Position numbers and translations under genes: made by a program
The notes under the pieces: generated by a model
Database searches by the model: none
What the model was told of the DNA's origin: nothing
What the model saw: only the letters and a program-made list of their open reading frames with translations
DNA from: Paenibacillus agri
Lineage (GTDB): Bacteria > Bacillota > Bacilli > Paenibacillales > Paenibacillaceae
DNA length: 64,000 nucleotides
Assembly: GCF_013359945.1 (NCBI RefSeq)
Contig: NZ_JABWCS010000209.1
Span: forward strand, 1 to 64,000
Reading direction: 5' to 3'
Part shown: in pieces, positions 8,177 through 16,899 of the stretch
Layout: each line of letters starts with the position of its first letter
How positions within the stretch are numbered: position 1 is the stretch's first letter

Positions 8177-10585
8177 TTGAAGAAATGTATACTATTGTTC
8201 TTGATGATCAGTCTTATATGGGTACCAGGCGTTTTTGCCGCAGACATACCCGCACAGGGAGCGAATCTGGTTCAGGATGAAGCTGGGTTGTTGGATAGCC
8301 GTGATATAACGGCCATTTCCAAAGTAACCGCAGGCGAAGCCTTTACCTTTCATGTTCTAACTGTGGACTCCACGGAAGGAAGGTCCGCTGAAGATTACGC
8401 CAATGATATCTTTGATTCCTGGGGACTCGCCGCCAGGGATGTGCTATTGCTCATTGCTGTTCAAAATCATGATGTTCAGCTAGTTTTCGAGAATCCGCCA
8501 CTGCAAGCCGCCATTAATACGTGGGCAAAAGATCAAGGCGCATCTAGCGGAAGCGCGGCCCTTGTCAAGCTGCTGGATACGTATTTCGTTCCCTCCGCCA
8601 AACATGGAGACTTTGCCGAAGGCATTACCTCGCTCTTGAATGCTGTGCAAGAGCTTGGCCGTGCGGGAAGTATAAGCGGCACGACGCAGTCCGGGAGCGG
8701 AGCTGCCTCCGGATCGCAGGGCTCTAGCTCAGGGGCTGGCTCACACGGCTCCGGATCGGCAGGAACGGGATCAGCAACTGGATCGCATGGTTCCAGTTCG
8801 GCAGGGGCAGGATCAGCAACTGGATCGCATGGTTCCAGTTCGGCAGGGGCAGGATCAGCCGCGCTGCAGGACAGCGGCTCCAGATCATCGACTGCGGCCC
8901 GGGCCACAGTCTTTGTAGGGGCAGCCCTTCTGCTTGGCGCCTTGTTCGTCCTGCTGACAGGACTACGCCGTAGCAAACAATTGGGCGAGCAGAACGAACA
9001 GCTCTCCGGCCTGCTGGTACGGACCAATCAGGCGTTGGAATCCCTGAAGCCGTTCCAGGGGATCGTCCAAGGCAAGACAGGCGCGCTGGTGGAAGCAATC
9101 TCTACGCGGCTGTCTACCCGCCTTGTAGATATCTCCGCACGCTCAGGCCAGGATGCCAAGCCCGCTCTGTATCGCTTGGGCGAGCTGAAGAAAACCTTGG
9201 AGAAGCTGCGTCAAGACAATGGTGCCTTCAGCGCTGCACTCGAAGAGGATGAGAAGCAAATTGAGGTCATCAACGAGGCCGACCGTCATGTGAAGCAACG
9301 TATCACTGCTCTCAAGAAGGAAATTCCTGAACTGGACGAAGCTCTGCAAGCCCTGATCAGAGAGACCGGCTACAATCTACAGGCGATGGTCCAGGATCTT
9401 CAGACCTTAGCCGAGAAAGCAGCCAAAGCCGATCAGCTGGAGCTATTCGACCCCATTGCCGCCCAGGAATTTACGGAGGATGCTCAGAAGAGACAGACGA
9501 AGATTGGGAAAGACCTGCAAGATGTGAGCGTATATAACGATAAGCTAAAAGCATTTTCCGGGGTGCTGTCAGACACCCGGACAACGATTTCTGCACTGAT
9601 TACGCAGCATTCCCTGCAAAATATGAAGGTCAGACCCTATGACCATCTGGAGCAGGCCCAAGCACAGGCAGAAGTCATCAAGACCCCGCTCCAAAGTGGG
9701 GATATGGATGAGGTGCGCAGCATCGCCGCCCGGATGGACCTGCTTCTGTCAGAGGCTGTGGCAATGACAGAGCGGCAGGGACAAATCCGGGGGCAGAACC
9801 GGCGGGATCTCGAGACAGTTCGCACGAACTGGACCACCCTGAAGCAGCGGCGGGATGAACTGCAAAGCCGTTTCCGTGATGCCGGAGGCCGGTTCGCGGA
9901 GCAGCATCTAGCGAGCGCCCGAGAGGCGCTAGAGGAATGGGGTACACGCCTGCAGGAAGGTGCAGGCGAAGTGCCGCAGATCGAGACTTGGACCAGCGAT
10001 GAACGCGGGGAATTCGATCAAGCGCGCAGCGGTCTTGACCGCCTCCTGTCGCTTCAGGACGAAGCCTCCGCGCAGTTCAGCGACATCTCCGAGGGGCTGG
10101 ATGTTCTGAATAGCCGGTTAGACAAAATCAACCGGATGCTGGCGGAAGGACCTGCCCGGGTCGATGCCGCGCAGAGCCTGCTGAAGCGAAACGGCCTGGC
10201 CCGCCGGGCGCGTTCCCATAATCCGCTAATCGCTGATTATGAGAAGCTGACACTGCGGCTGGTCTCACCGCCATTCCACCTGGATGAGCTGGAGACGCTT
10301 GCCCGATCTTATGAAGCGGCAATCAGCTCCTTTGTAGAAGAAGCTAATCGGCTTGTCCGCCAGAAGCAAGAACAGGAACGCCAGGCTGCAATGGCACTGA
10401 TGCTTGAGCAGCAGCGGCAGCAACAGCGACAGCAGCAACAGACTCACAACAGCAATTCGTTCGGTGGTGGAAACCATTCCTCTGGCGGCTCCTCGTGGGG
10501 CAGCGGAGACAGCAACAGATCCTCTGGGGGTTCCTCTTGGGACGGCGGAGGCAACGACAGATCCTCCGGCGGTTCCAAATGGTAG
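8177..10585 (+). CDS. TPM-domain secreted/membrane protein with long coiled coil and Ser/Gly tail
   Basis: 802 residues. The signal peptide ends near VFAAD. A TPM (YgcG/Psb32-type) domain spans about 25-160, and a Ser/Gly/Ala-rich linker with an exact 14-residue tandem repeat follows. Next come one membrane helix (about 240-262), a long helical coiled-coil region (about 265-740) and a Gln-rich stretch. The C terminus is Ser/Gly/Trp-rich with repeats of SSGGSSW type. TPM proteins often end in such glycine-rich tails. The start is TTG at 8177, with GGAG upstream. Function is unknown; TPM proteins are linked to cell-envelope and photosystem assembly in other organisms. It stands alone, with its own promoter region and terminator. 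Confidence 0.85.
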   Translation: MKKCILLFLMISLIWVPGVFAADIPAQGANLVQDEAGLLDSRDITAISKVTAGEAFTFHVLTVDSTEGRSAEDYANDIFDSWGLAARDVLLLIAVQNHDVQLVFENPPLQAAINTWAKDQGASSGSAALVKLLDTYFVPSAKHGDFAEGITSLLNAVQELGRAGSISGTTQSGSGAASGSQGSSSGAGSHGSGSAGTGSATGSHGSSSAGAGSATGSHGSSSAGAGSAALQDSGSRSSTAARATVFVGAALLLGALFVLLTGLRRSKQLGEQNEQLSGLLVRTNQALESLKPFQGIVQGKTGALVEAISTRLSTRLVDISARSGQDAKPALYRLGELKKTLEKLRQDNGAFSAALEEDEKQIEVINEADRHVKQRITALKKEIPELDEALQALIRETGYNLQAMVQDLQTLAEKAAKADQLELFDPIAAQEFTEDAQKRQTKIGKDLQDVSVYNDKLKAFSGVLSDTRTTISALITQHSLQNMKVRPYDHLEQAQAQAEVIKTPLQSGDMDEVRSIAARMDLLLSEAVAMTERQGQIRGQNRRDLETVRTNWTTLKQRRDELQSRFRDAGGRFAEQHLASAREALEEWGTRLQEGAGEVPQIETWTSDERGEFDQARSGLDRLLSLQDEASAQFSDISEGLDVLNSRLDKINRMLAEGPARVDAAQSLLKRNGLARRARSHNPLIADYEKLTLRLVSPPFHLDELETLARSYEAAISSFVEEANRLVRQKQEQERQAAMALMLEQQRQQQRQQQQTHNSNSFGGGNHSSGGSSWGSGDSNRSSGGSSWDGGGNDRSSGGSKW
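8768..8851 (+). repeat. exact tandem duplication, 42-bp unit x2, inside the TPM gene
   Basis: Two identical 42-bp units (8768-8809 and 8810-8851) encode GSATGSHGSSSAGA twice. A third, partial unit starts at 8852. The perfect identity means the duplication is recent. The repeat lies in the linker and keeps the frame. Confidence 0.95.
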
Positions 10586-10622
10586 ATCACATGAGGCCAG
10601 ATCCCCTGTTGGATTGAACACA

Positions 10623-10672
10623 AAACCCCTTCAGAGCTTGCAGTTATTGCAGCTCTGAAGGGGTTTTTTACT
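10623..10672 (+). terminator. intrinsic terminator of the TPM gene
   Basis: AAACCCCTTCAGAGC (10623-10637) pairs with GCTCTGAAGGGGTTT (10652-10666), followed by T. Confidence 0.88.
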
Positions 10673-10703
10673 GCTGGTCTCAGTTCTTTAGGCCATATGG
10701 TTA

Positions 10704-11036
10704 CTACTCCTGTAACCCCTTGATAAAATCGCGAAAAGCAGGGTGCAACCAGCGTTCTTTCGGATAAATAAGCTGGATGCTGAACGACTTGTGTTCCCCC
10801 GCTAGAGGGACTGCTGCCAGAGAGCCTGCCTGACGCTCTTCCTCGATAGCATAGCCTGGCAGGAATGCCGTGCCCCAGCGGTGCCTGACAGCCTGCTTGA
10901 TCCCTTCCAGATTGCCGAATTCCATATTCATTCCCAGTGTTACACCACATTGCTTCAGCGTATGCAGCAGATGATTCCGGTCCAATCCGCCAATGTAAAC
11001 AATGCCGCCCCGAGAGATATAAGTCCGGGGCAGCAT
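10704..11036 (-). pseudogene. LysR-type regulator, C-terminal effector-domain remnant
   Basis: The 110-residue ORF contains only the last part of a LysR effector-binding domain. The stretch NLEGIKQAVRHRWGTAFLPG followed by ...PAFRDFIKGL is typical of the end of these proteins. The helix-turn-helix and the first half of the effector domain are absent: upstream, the sequence runs within 12 bp into the end of the sensor kinase at 11048. It is best read as a truncated remnant left by a deletion. The recognisable homology begins around YISRGGIVYIGG, and the ATG at 11036 lies inside a hairpin without a Shine-Dalgarno. Confidence 0.75.
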
Positions 11037-11046
11037 TCGCTTTTTT
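10993..11046 (+). terminator. terminator-like hairpin at the kinase/LysR-remnant junction
   Basis: On the plus strand an AATGCCGCCCCG arm pairs with CGGGGCAGCATT (one wobble), followed by CGC and TTTTTT. The T run is on the plus side, so it reads best as a plus-strand terminator, although the genes on both sides run on the minus strand. On the minus strand only a weak T-rich tail follows. Confidence 0.5.
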
Positions 11047-11047
11047 A

Positions 11048-12631
11048 TTATGCTGGGAGGAAAATCTTCACCGCTGTGCCTTGTCCAATCTCACTCTTGA
11101 TCGTGATATGACCTTTATGCGCCGATACAATTTTTTTCACAATCATCATGCCAAGTCCGTTGCCGTTGAAGCGGGTCGTATGGAAAGGTTCCCCGATCTT
11201 CAGCAGCACCTCCTCGCTCATTCCTTCACCGTTATCCGCGATGGTAATGGTCTGGAAGCCGTCCTCCACCGCCAGTGTGATCATAATATCACCGCCGAAC
11301 GGCAGGGCCTCCATCGCATTCTTCAGAATATTCAGGAAGACTTGCTTAATTTGGTTGCGGTCGCATTTAATCTCAAGATCCTCTTGAAAGTCCCTAGTGA
11401 CGGTAATATTGTTCATACGGACCTGGATTGCAAAAATCCCCAGCATTTCCTGTAGAATGGCGCTACATCGTTCATTCTTGAAATGCACCGCTTGCGGTTT
11501 ACCCAGAATCAGGAACTCGCTAACGATCAGATTCATGCGCTCCACCTCAGACATAATCAGATCATAATGCGGAAGCTTGCCATCCTTGTTGGACAATTGA
11601 AGCATTCCTTTGACCGTAGTAAGCGGATTACGAATCTCGTGGGCGATGCTCATCGCAAGCTGACCTGCGAATACCAGCTTTTCCGTATTGCGCAGCACCT
11701 CTTCGGTCCGTTTCATCTCAGTAATGTTGCGCAGACTTCCAATCACCCGGGACAGCTTCCCACCGCTATCAAAGGCTGGCACGACATCCATCATAAAGTG
11801 CTGAATCGACCCGTGCCGCTCCAGAGTCAGCTCCAACCCAGTACATTGATCATTTAGCATCAGCGTCCGCTCAAAATAATGCCCGATTTCAGTCAGCTCA
11901 AATACGCTGGAGCCTATGATGTCATAATACCGGGTTTGCTCGATCTCCAACATATTCATACCATTCTCATTTATATCAGCGATCTTGCCGTGTTCATCCG
12001 TAATAATGACGCCCAGATAATTCGTCTCCAGCAGCATTTGATTCAGCAATTCAAGCTGGGCATTGCTCTGGCGGAGCAACAGCTCCCGCTCAATGGAATC
12101 GGCCATCGTACACAGCAACGGCAGCAGATGCGGGTGAGTTACATCGATATCCGCCATGAACGAAATCGTCCCCAGAATCTGGCTATCCTCTTTAAGAATA
12201 GGGGCGGTGCAACAGGCCATACGGTGGAGAATCTGCTGATAATGATCTTGTCCGACCAATTGGAACGGTCTCTTGTGACGAAGACACAGGTCTATTGAAT
12301 TGGTGCCTACATCCTCATTCATTAACGCACCCTCACCTAGGCCGATCTGTCGAATAGTGTCGATAATGGAGGGGTCGCCTTGAAAAGCCAGCAGATATCC
12401 TTTATCGTCGGAAATAGCGACAAGAATGGGGGTTCCAGTAATAGAGGACAGGAATTTATGAACAAAGAAATCGATAACCTCGATGACTTCGCGATACTTA
12501 CTCAATTGCTTCTTCAGTTGCTCGGCAGACAAACGATTCGCAAAAACGGGCGGCTGTTCAGGGTCTATGCCTCTAAGCTTGCACTGTTGTTTAGAATCCT
12601 GAATAATCTGGTTGTCCGTCATTGTTTTCAT
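11048..12631 (-). CDS. sensor histidine kinase with GAF and PAS domains (orphan)
   Basis: About 527 residues. The N terminus (FANRLSAEQLKKQLSKYREV) and GAF domain (about 65-190) resemble those of AcoR-type activators. A PAS domain (about 205-310), HisKA with the H box MSIAHEIRNPLTTVKGML, and HATPase with NAMEALPFGG, DNGEGM and GNGLGMMIVKK follow. It has no membrane helix, so it should sense a cytoplasmic signal. The ORF is open to 12685, but ATG at 12631 has GGTGGT 6 nt upstream and looks best. No response regulator is adjacent. The domain set resembles KinA/KinC-like kinases that can feed sporulation phosphorelays, but that is inference. Confidence 0.85.
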   Translation of the reverse strand: MKTMTDNQIIQDSKQQCKLRGIDPEQPPVFANRLSAEQLKKQLSKYREVIEVIDFFVHKFLSSITGTPILVAISDDKGYLLAFQGDPSIIDTIRQIGLGEGALMNEDVGTNSIDLCLRHKRPFQLVGQDHYQQILHRMACCTAPILKEDSQILGTISFMADIDVTHPHLLPLLCTMADSIERELLLRQSNAQLELLNQMLLETNYLGVIITDEHGKIADINENGMNMLEIEQTRYYDIIGSSVFELTEIGHYFERTLMLNDQCTGLELTLERHGSIQHFMMDVVPAFDSGGKLSRVIGSLRNITEMKRTEEVLRNTEKLVFAGQLAMSIAHEIRNPLTTVKGMLQLSNKDGKLPHYDLIMSEVERMNLIVSEFLILGKPQAVHFKNERCSAILQEMLGIFAIQVRMNNITVTRDFQEDLEIKCDRNQIKQVFLNILKNAMEALPFGGDIMITLAVEDGFQTITIADNGEGMSEEVLLKIGEPFHTTRFNGNGLGMMIVKKIVSAHKGHITIKSEIGQGTAVKIFLPA

Positions 12632-12800
12632 GGCTACCACCGCTCTTTCCAAGAACATATCCCTCGATTTATAAATAAGCTTCAATTTTTTAACACTAAT
12701 AATTTATTCTACTTTATATACCTTAATCCTTCCATTATTAAAAATTCAGATAGTTTCTTATTGCGAACAATGCTGACCTGTGATCCCCTTGTTTTATAAC

Positions 12801-12830
12801 AAAAAAACTCCGCCCGATGGGGGCGGAGCC
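12801..12830 (-). terminator. intrinsic terminator of the FNT gene
   Basis: On the minus strand CTCCGCCC (12828-12821) pairs with GGGCGGAG (12816-12809), followed by eight T. Confidence 0.88.
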
Positions 12831-12842
12831 TGACATTTTGTC

Positions 12843-13631
12843 TTAATGCTGCTCTTCCTCGAGAAACGGTTTGTTCACGTAATAATACATATAGGCCATC
12901 AGTACACCGCCACCAATTAAATTCCCAAGCGTTACCGGAATCAGGTTATGCAGTACACCGCCCCACGAGATCGTTCCAGGGTGGTCCAGCACCAGCGCTA
13001 TCGCAAAGGTACACATATTAGCAACGCTATGCTCATACCCGGAGATGAAGAAGCAGAAAACGAACAGCATCATGGCGAACATTTTGGCACCATCGCTCTT
13101 CATAGACATGGGTACAAAGAACGCCAGACAGACCAGCCAGTTACACAGAATCGCCCGGAAAAACAGCTGCAACGCCGGAGCCTCCATCTTGTGGGACACC
13201 ACATTCAGCAGAAATCCGTTGACGTTGGAATCATAGAACAGACCCGTCAAATAAATCAGCAGTGCAAAGGCCGCTGCGCCCAGAATGTTGCCAATATAGG
13301 TGACGACCCACATCCTGATGACGTCTAACCAGCGCATTTTCCGGCGCAACGCGGCGTAAGAGTAATAGAAGGTATCTCCCGTGAACAGGTCGCCGCCTCC
13401 GTAGGAGATCAAAATGATCGCGGCCCCGAATGTAACAGCGGCCATCGGGTACGTCATCGGTGAATGCTCCATGTAGAAAAAGTTGCCCGTCTTAAAAGCT
13501 ACGATGACACCGAATCCGATAAACATACTGGCCAGCATGGCCCTGGCAATATAACGCAGTACGCTTTGGCGAAAAATCTTTTGCTTCTTGAGAGCTAGCC
13601 GTTCAACCTGCAGCAGCGCTTCGTTCTCCAT
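12843..13631 (-). CDS. formate/nitrite channel (FNT family)
   Basis: 262 residues with six predicted membrane helices. Family signatures are visible: the first signature region GFGVIVAFKTG, the central ILCNWLVCLA, GYEHSVANM, and the late IPVTLGNLIGGG. FNT proteins are pentameric channels for formate, nitrite or hydrosulfide. Which one is carried cannot be told here. A GGAGG Shine-Dalgarno lies directly upstream of the ATG and a strong terminator follows the stop, so the gene is monocistronic. No formate or nitrite enzyme is adjacent. Confidence 0.9.
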   Translation of the reverse strand: MENEALLQVERLALKKQKIFRQSVLRYIARAMLASMFIGFGVIVAFKTGNFFYMEHSPMTYPMAAVTFGAAIILISYGGGDLFTGDTFYYSYAALRRKMRWLDVIRMWVVTYIGNILGAAAFALLIYLTGLFYDSNVNGFLLNVVSHKMEAPALQLFFRAILCNWLVCLAFFVPMSMKSDGAKMFAMMLFVFCFFISGYEHSVANMCTFAIALVLDHPGTISWGGVLHNLIPVTLGNLIGGGVLMAYMYYYVNKPFLEEEQH

Positions 13632-13744
13632 ATGTCCTCCGTTTGGGTATAATTTTGCAGCGGATATTGGACTGATTATACAACATCTTGGTTAAGATAC
13701 CCAATAAATTTGAAACATTTTCTTAAAACGAAGTCATAGCAGGA

Positions 13745-14485
13745 TTAATTTTTCTCATTAGCTTTTTTCTTCTTGCGTCTTGAACTGTACAGGATGGTTC
13801 CAACGAAGACGATGATCAGAATAGCGAAGAAAACTGCATAAGGCATTTCGTAACCAAATACAGCAATCAGCATTCTACCGGCAATTATAGCAATCAGCAG
13901 GAAGGCCGCCTGCTCCAGTTCCGGAATTTTCTCAATCAACCTCAAGAATACCTGCGCCACCCCACGCATCATCAGCACGCCGAGTATCCCCCCGAGGAAC
14001 AATACCCATACTTGATCACTAAGACCAAATGCGGCGATCACACTGTCAATACTGAAGGCGATATCCATCAACTCTACTAATAGCACAGTCCTCCAGAAGG
14101 AAGTTCCTTTATTCTGCATCTCTTTCTCTTTACCGACCTTGAACAGGCCCTTATACGCAATATAGAAGAGATAGAGCGCACCCAAAACCTTGACCAGCGT
14201 AAACTTGATAAGGACAGTGCCCAGCCCGATCGCCAGAAATCTGAACAGATATGCCCCCACAATCCCATAGAACAAGGCTTTCTTCTGCTGTTCCTTGGGT
14301 AAATGTCGAACCATTACGGCCAGTACCAGCGCGTTATCCGCTGAGAGAAGGCCCTCCAGAAGAATCAAGCTACCGATAATTCCCCAGTTCACAGGATCGG
14401 AAAACGCCCCTACAATATCGCCCCAAGAGAAAAAATGTCCATAGTTCTCACTAATATTTCTAAAAAAATCACTCAACCCGTTCAT
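13745..14485 (-). CDS. TerC-family integral membrane protein (YkoY/YceF-like)
   Basis: 246 residues with about seven membrane helices. TerC motifs are present: LEGLLSADNALVLAVMVRHL with its acidic residues, and ELMDIAFSIDSVIAAFGL. Bacillus relatives export manganese or help metalate exported proteins. The C terminus is very basic (SSRRKKKKANEKN). The best Shine-Dalgarno (GGAGG) is 12 nt from this ATG and only 5 nt from an overlapping 7-codon ORF in another frame (MWHERVE, 14497-14474). I looked for the yybP-ykoY manganese riboswitch in the 200-bp leader and did not find it. Confidence 0.88.
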   Translation of the reverse strand: MNGLSDFFRNISENYGHFFSWGDIVGAFSDPVNWGIIGSLILLEGLLSADNALVLAVMVRHLPKEQQKKALFYGIVGAYLFRFLAIGLGTVLIKFTLVKVLGALYLFYIAYKGLFKVGKEKEMQNKGTSFWRTVLLVELMDIAFSIDSVIAAFGLSDQVWVLFLGGILGVLMMRGVAQVFLRLIEKIPELEQAAFLLIAIIAGRMLIAVFGYEMPYAVFFAILIIVFVGTILYSSRRKKKKANEKN

Positions 14486-14635
14486 GCCACATTTGCGCCT
14501 CCGGTAAATTCATTATTAGCTCCCAGCTATCTTGTAAATATTATTTACGCATAACCTCAACGGTAGTTCCAGATAGGCGAAGTATAGCTTGCCGGATGGT
14601 CATTTCAATCGTAGTCCTGCAGCTCACCTTGTCTA

Positions 14636-14674
14636 CAAAAAAGACCGCCATGAGCATTATTCATCTCCGGCGGT
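14636..14674 (-). terminator. intrinsic terminator of aguA-aguB
   Basis: On the minus strand ACCGCC (14674-14669) pairs with GGCGGT (14649-14644), with GAG/CTC inside, followed by C and six T. Confidence 0.8.
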
Positions 14675-14690
14675 ACTTTTCAAACATGTA

Positions 14691-15566
14691 TTAAAATGTC
14701 AAATCCCCATCATACGAAGAAATCAATCTGTACAGTTCTGGACGGCGGTCACGGAAAATGCCCCACTCAATCCGCTGAACTTCCAGAGCATCCAAATCAA
14801 ACTCGCTAACCAGGACGGTCTGCTCGTCGCGTCCAGCCTCAACAATTTTGTTGCCTTGCGGTCCGGCAATGAAAGAAGAACCATAGAAGTTAATACTGGA
14901 ATCCTCATCGATCTCTTCGCCAATCCGGTTGGAAGCCACAACAGGAATCAGGTTGGCTGCGGCATGGCCCAGCATACACATCTGCCAGTGATCTTTGGAA
15001 TCAATGCTTCCATCCTGAGGTTCCGAGCCAATAGCCGTCGGATAGAAGAGGATTTCTGCCCCCATCAGACTCATTACACGGGCAGCTTCCGGGTACCACT
15101 GATCCCAGCAAATACCAACGCCGATTTTGGCATAACGGGTATTCCAGACCTTGAAGCCGGTATCGCCCGGGTTGAAATAGAACTTCTCTTCATAGCCCGG
15201 TCCGTCCGGGATGTGGCTCTTGCGGTATTTGCCAAGTACCGTACCGTCAGCATCAATCACAGCCAGCGAGTTGTAGCGGGCATAGTTTTTCTTCTCATAG
15301 AAGCTGATAGGCAGCACGACCTGCAGCTCTTTTGCTACTTTTTTGAAATGATTAACGGCCTTGTTCTGCTCGAGCTCAGTCGCATACGCATAATATTCCG
15401 ATTTCTCTTTCTGGCAGAAATACGGGGTCTCAAACAGTTCCTGCAGCAAAATAATTTGCGCGCCCTGTGCGGCCGCTTCTCTCACCAACGTCTCGGCTTT
15501 GCTAATATTCTCGTCAATGTTGCCGGAACAGCTCATCTGCGTTGCAGCTACTTTTACATTTCTCAC
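14691..15566 (-). CDS. aguB: N-carbamoylputrescine amidase
   Basis: 291 residues of the nitrilase/carbon-nitrogen hydrolase superfamily. The catalytic triad is visible: Glu in LLQELFETPYF, Lys in KYRKSHIPDGPGY, and Cys in GVGICWDQWYPEAAR. It hydrolyses N-carbamoylputrescine to putrescine, CO2 and ammonia. It lies 57 bp downstream of the agmatine deiminase gene on the same strand and shares its terminator, so the two form a two-step agmatine-to-putrescine operon. The length and motif spacing are those of plant and bacterial AguB proteins. Confidence 0.93.
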   Translation of the reverse strand: MRNVKVAATQMSCSGNIDENISKAETLVREAAAQGAQIILLQELFETPYFCQKEKSEYYAYATELEQNKAVNHFKKVAKELQVVLPISFYEKKNYARYNSLAVIDADGTVLGKYRKSHIPDGPGYEEKFYFNPGDTGFKVWNTRYAKIGVGICWDQWYPEAARVMSLMGAEILFYPTAIGSEPQDGSIDSKDHWQMCMLGHAAANLIPVVASNRIGEEIDEDSSINFYGSSFIAGPQGNKIVEAGRDEQTVLVSEFDLDALEVQRIEWGIFRDRRPELYRLISSYDGDLTF

Positions 15567-15623
15567 GTATCGGTCCTCCTTATATATAAAACCAGTCTTG
15601 TTGGTTCATCCGTTAAAATGGGT

Positions 15624-16652
15624 TTACTTCACCGCAGGCATCTGCTGTGTAGTACAGTGAACATTTCCGCCTTCGCCGATCACGGCCATGCCGTTCACCG
15701 TACGGATGCGGCGGTCCGGGAACAGCCCAGCCAATGTCTCAGCAGCCAGCTTGTCTGTCTCCACAGCGGTTCCACCGAATACAGGCAGAACAATGCCCCC
15801 GTTCACAAAATAGAAATTCAGGTAGCTCAGGGTCAGACGTCCATCTTCTCCATCTACGCGAGGCGGCTGCTGAATCTTGATGATCTCCAGCTTCCGGCCC
15901 TTCGCGTCAGTAGCATTCTCCAGAATCCGCAGATTCTCTTGCGTAATCTCATAGTTCTCATCCTGCGGATCATCGCAGACCTGAATAATGACCTTGCCCG
16001 GTGCCGCGAAGCACGCAATGTTATCGACATGGCCGTCTGTCTCATCACCGCTCAAACCGCGCTTCAGCCAGATCACGGACTCTGCGCCGATATAATTACG
16101 CAACTGTTCTTCAATCTCATCTCGTCCCAGATCCGGGTTCCGGTTCGTATTCAGCAGGCACTCTTCCGTAGTCAGAACCGTTCCCTCTCCATCCGTATGA
16201 ATGGAGCCTCCCTCCATTACGAGCGGTGCATCATAACGGGTGACCTTCAGATGCTCCAGAATCTGCGGAGCGACATTATCGTCGAGATCCCAAGGAGAAT
16301 ATTTGCCGCCCCAAGCATTGAACTTCCAGTTGACACCTGCGAGGGCACCTTCTTCGTTCACTACGAACGTAGGGCCATTATCACGCAGCCACGCATCATT
16401 ATGTGCAATTGGCAGAAGGGAAACTCGCGGTCCGCCGACCAAGGCTTCCACCGTTTTCAGTTCATCAGGGTTCACGATCACCGTCACCGGCTCGAACTCT
16501 GCCATTGCTTTTATAATTTCTGCATACCCTTGGCACACAGACTCATGATTATCTGGAAAACACATGGATGCCTGCACAGGCCAGGAGATAAAGGTGCGCT
16601 CATGCTGGCTCCACTCCGGCGGCATCGTATAGTTCAGTTCTTTAGGATACAT
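15624..16652 (-). CDS. aguA: agmatine deiminase
   Basis: 342 residues of the guanidino-group-modifying (pentein) superfamily. The N-terminal WPEW-type region is present as PPEWSQHERTFISWP. WLRDNGPTFVV, the GGSIHTDGEG motif, the ETDGHVDN motif and the catalytic Cys in GEGGNVHC are all intact. It converts agmatine to N-carbamoylputrescine and ammonia, the substrate for the downstream aguB. The start is ATG at 16652. It is divergent from the quorum-sensing receptor gene, with about 170 bp between them holding that gene's promoter. Confidence 0.93.
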   Translation of the reverse strand: MYPKELNYTMPPEWSQHERTFISWPVQASMCFPDNHESVCQGYAEIIKAMAEFEPVTVIVNPDELKTVEALVGGPRVSLLPIAHNDAWLRDNGPTFVVNEEGALAGVNWKFNAWGGKYSPWDLDDNVAPQILEHLKVTRYDAPLVMEGGSIHTDGEGTVLTTEECLLNTNRNPDLGRDEIEEQLRNYIGAESVIWLKRGLSGDETDGHVDNIACFAAPGKVIIQVCDDPQDENYEITQENLRILENATDAKGRKLEIIKIQQPPRVDGEDGRLTLSYLNFYFVNGGIVLPVFGGTAVETDKLAAETLAGLFPDRRIRTVNGMAVIGEGGNVHCTTQQMPAVK

Positions 16653-16818
16653 TTCGTTAGCTACCTCTACAGTTAAATTTAGAACCAGGATTGCCCCAAA
16701 GTTCCTTACATATCATACAATAATATGCCCCCTAGCTCAATTGCCGAAGTATAATTACGAGAAAGGTTATTTTTATAATAATAGTAAAAAAAATCATATT
16801 ATAGACTCATCTACCGTA

Positions 16819-16847
16819 TTGACCACTGTTCTATTCAGCGCGATAAT
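16819..16847 (+). promoter_or_regulatory. SigA promoter of the RRNPP receptor gene
   Basis: TTGACC (16819-16824) and GATAAT (16842-16847) are 17 nt apart. The predicted transcript start near 16854 excludes the longer ORF start at 16741. Confidence 0.7.
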
Positions 16848-16899
16848 TGAAGAAACATTTATCCAATTTATGGATTCTGGCGCGAAAGGTGGTCGTACC

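Noticed and set aside
10444..10950. 168-aa minus-strand ORF across the TPM gene end
   Set aside because: It spans a terminator and is antisense to low-complexity Ser/Gly codons.
14486..14690. yybP-ykoY manganese riboswitch before terC
   Set aside because: I looked for the conserved loops of this class in the leader and did not find them.
14589..16676. 695-aa plus-strand ORF opposite aguA-aguB
   Set aside because: It is antisense to two genes with complete catalytic motifs, has no Shine-Dalgarno and no family similarity.
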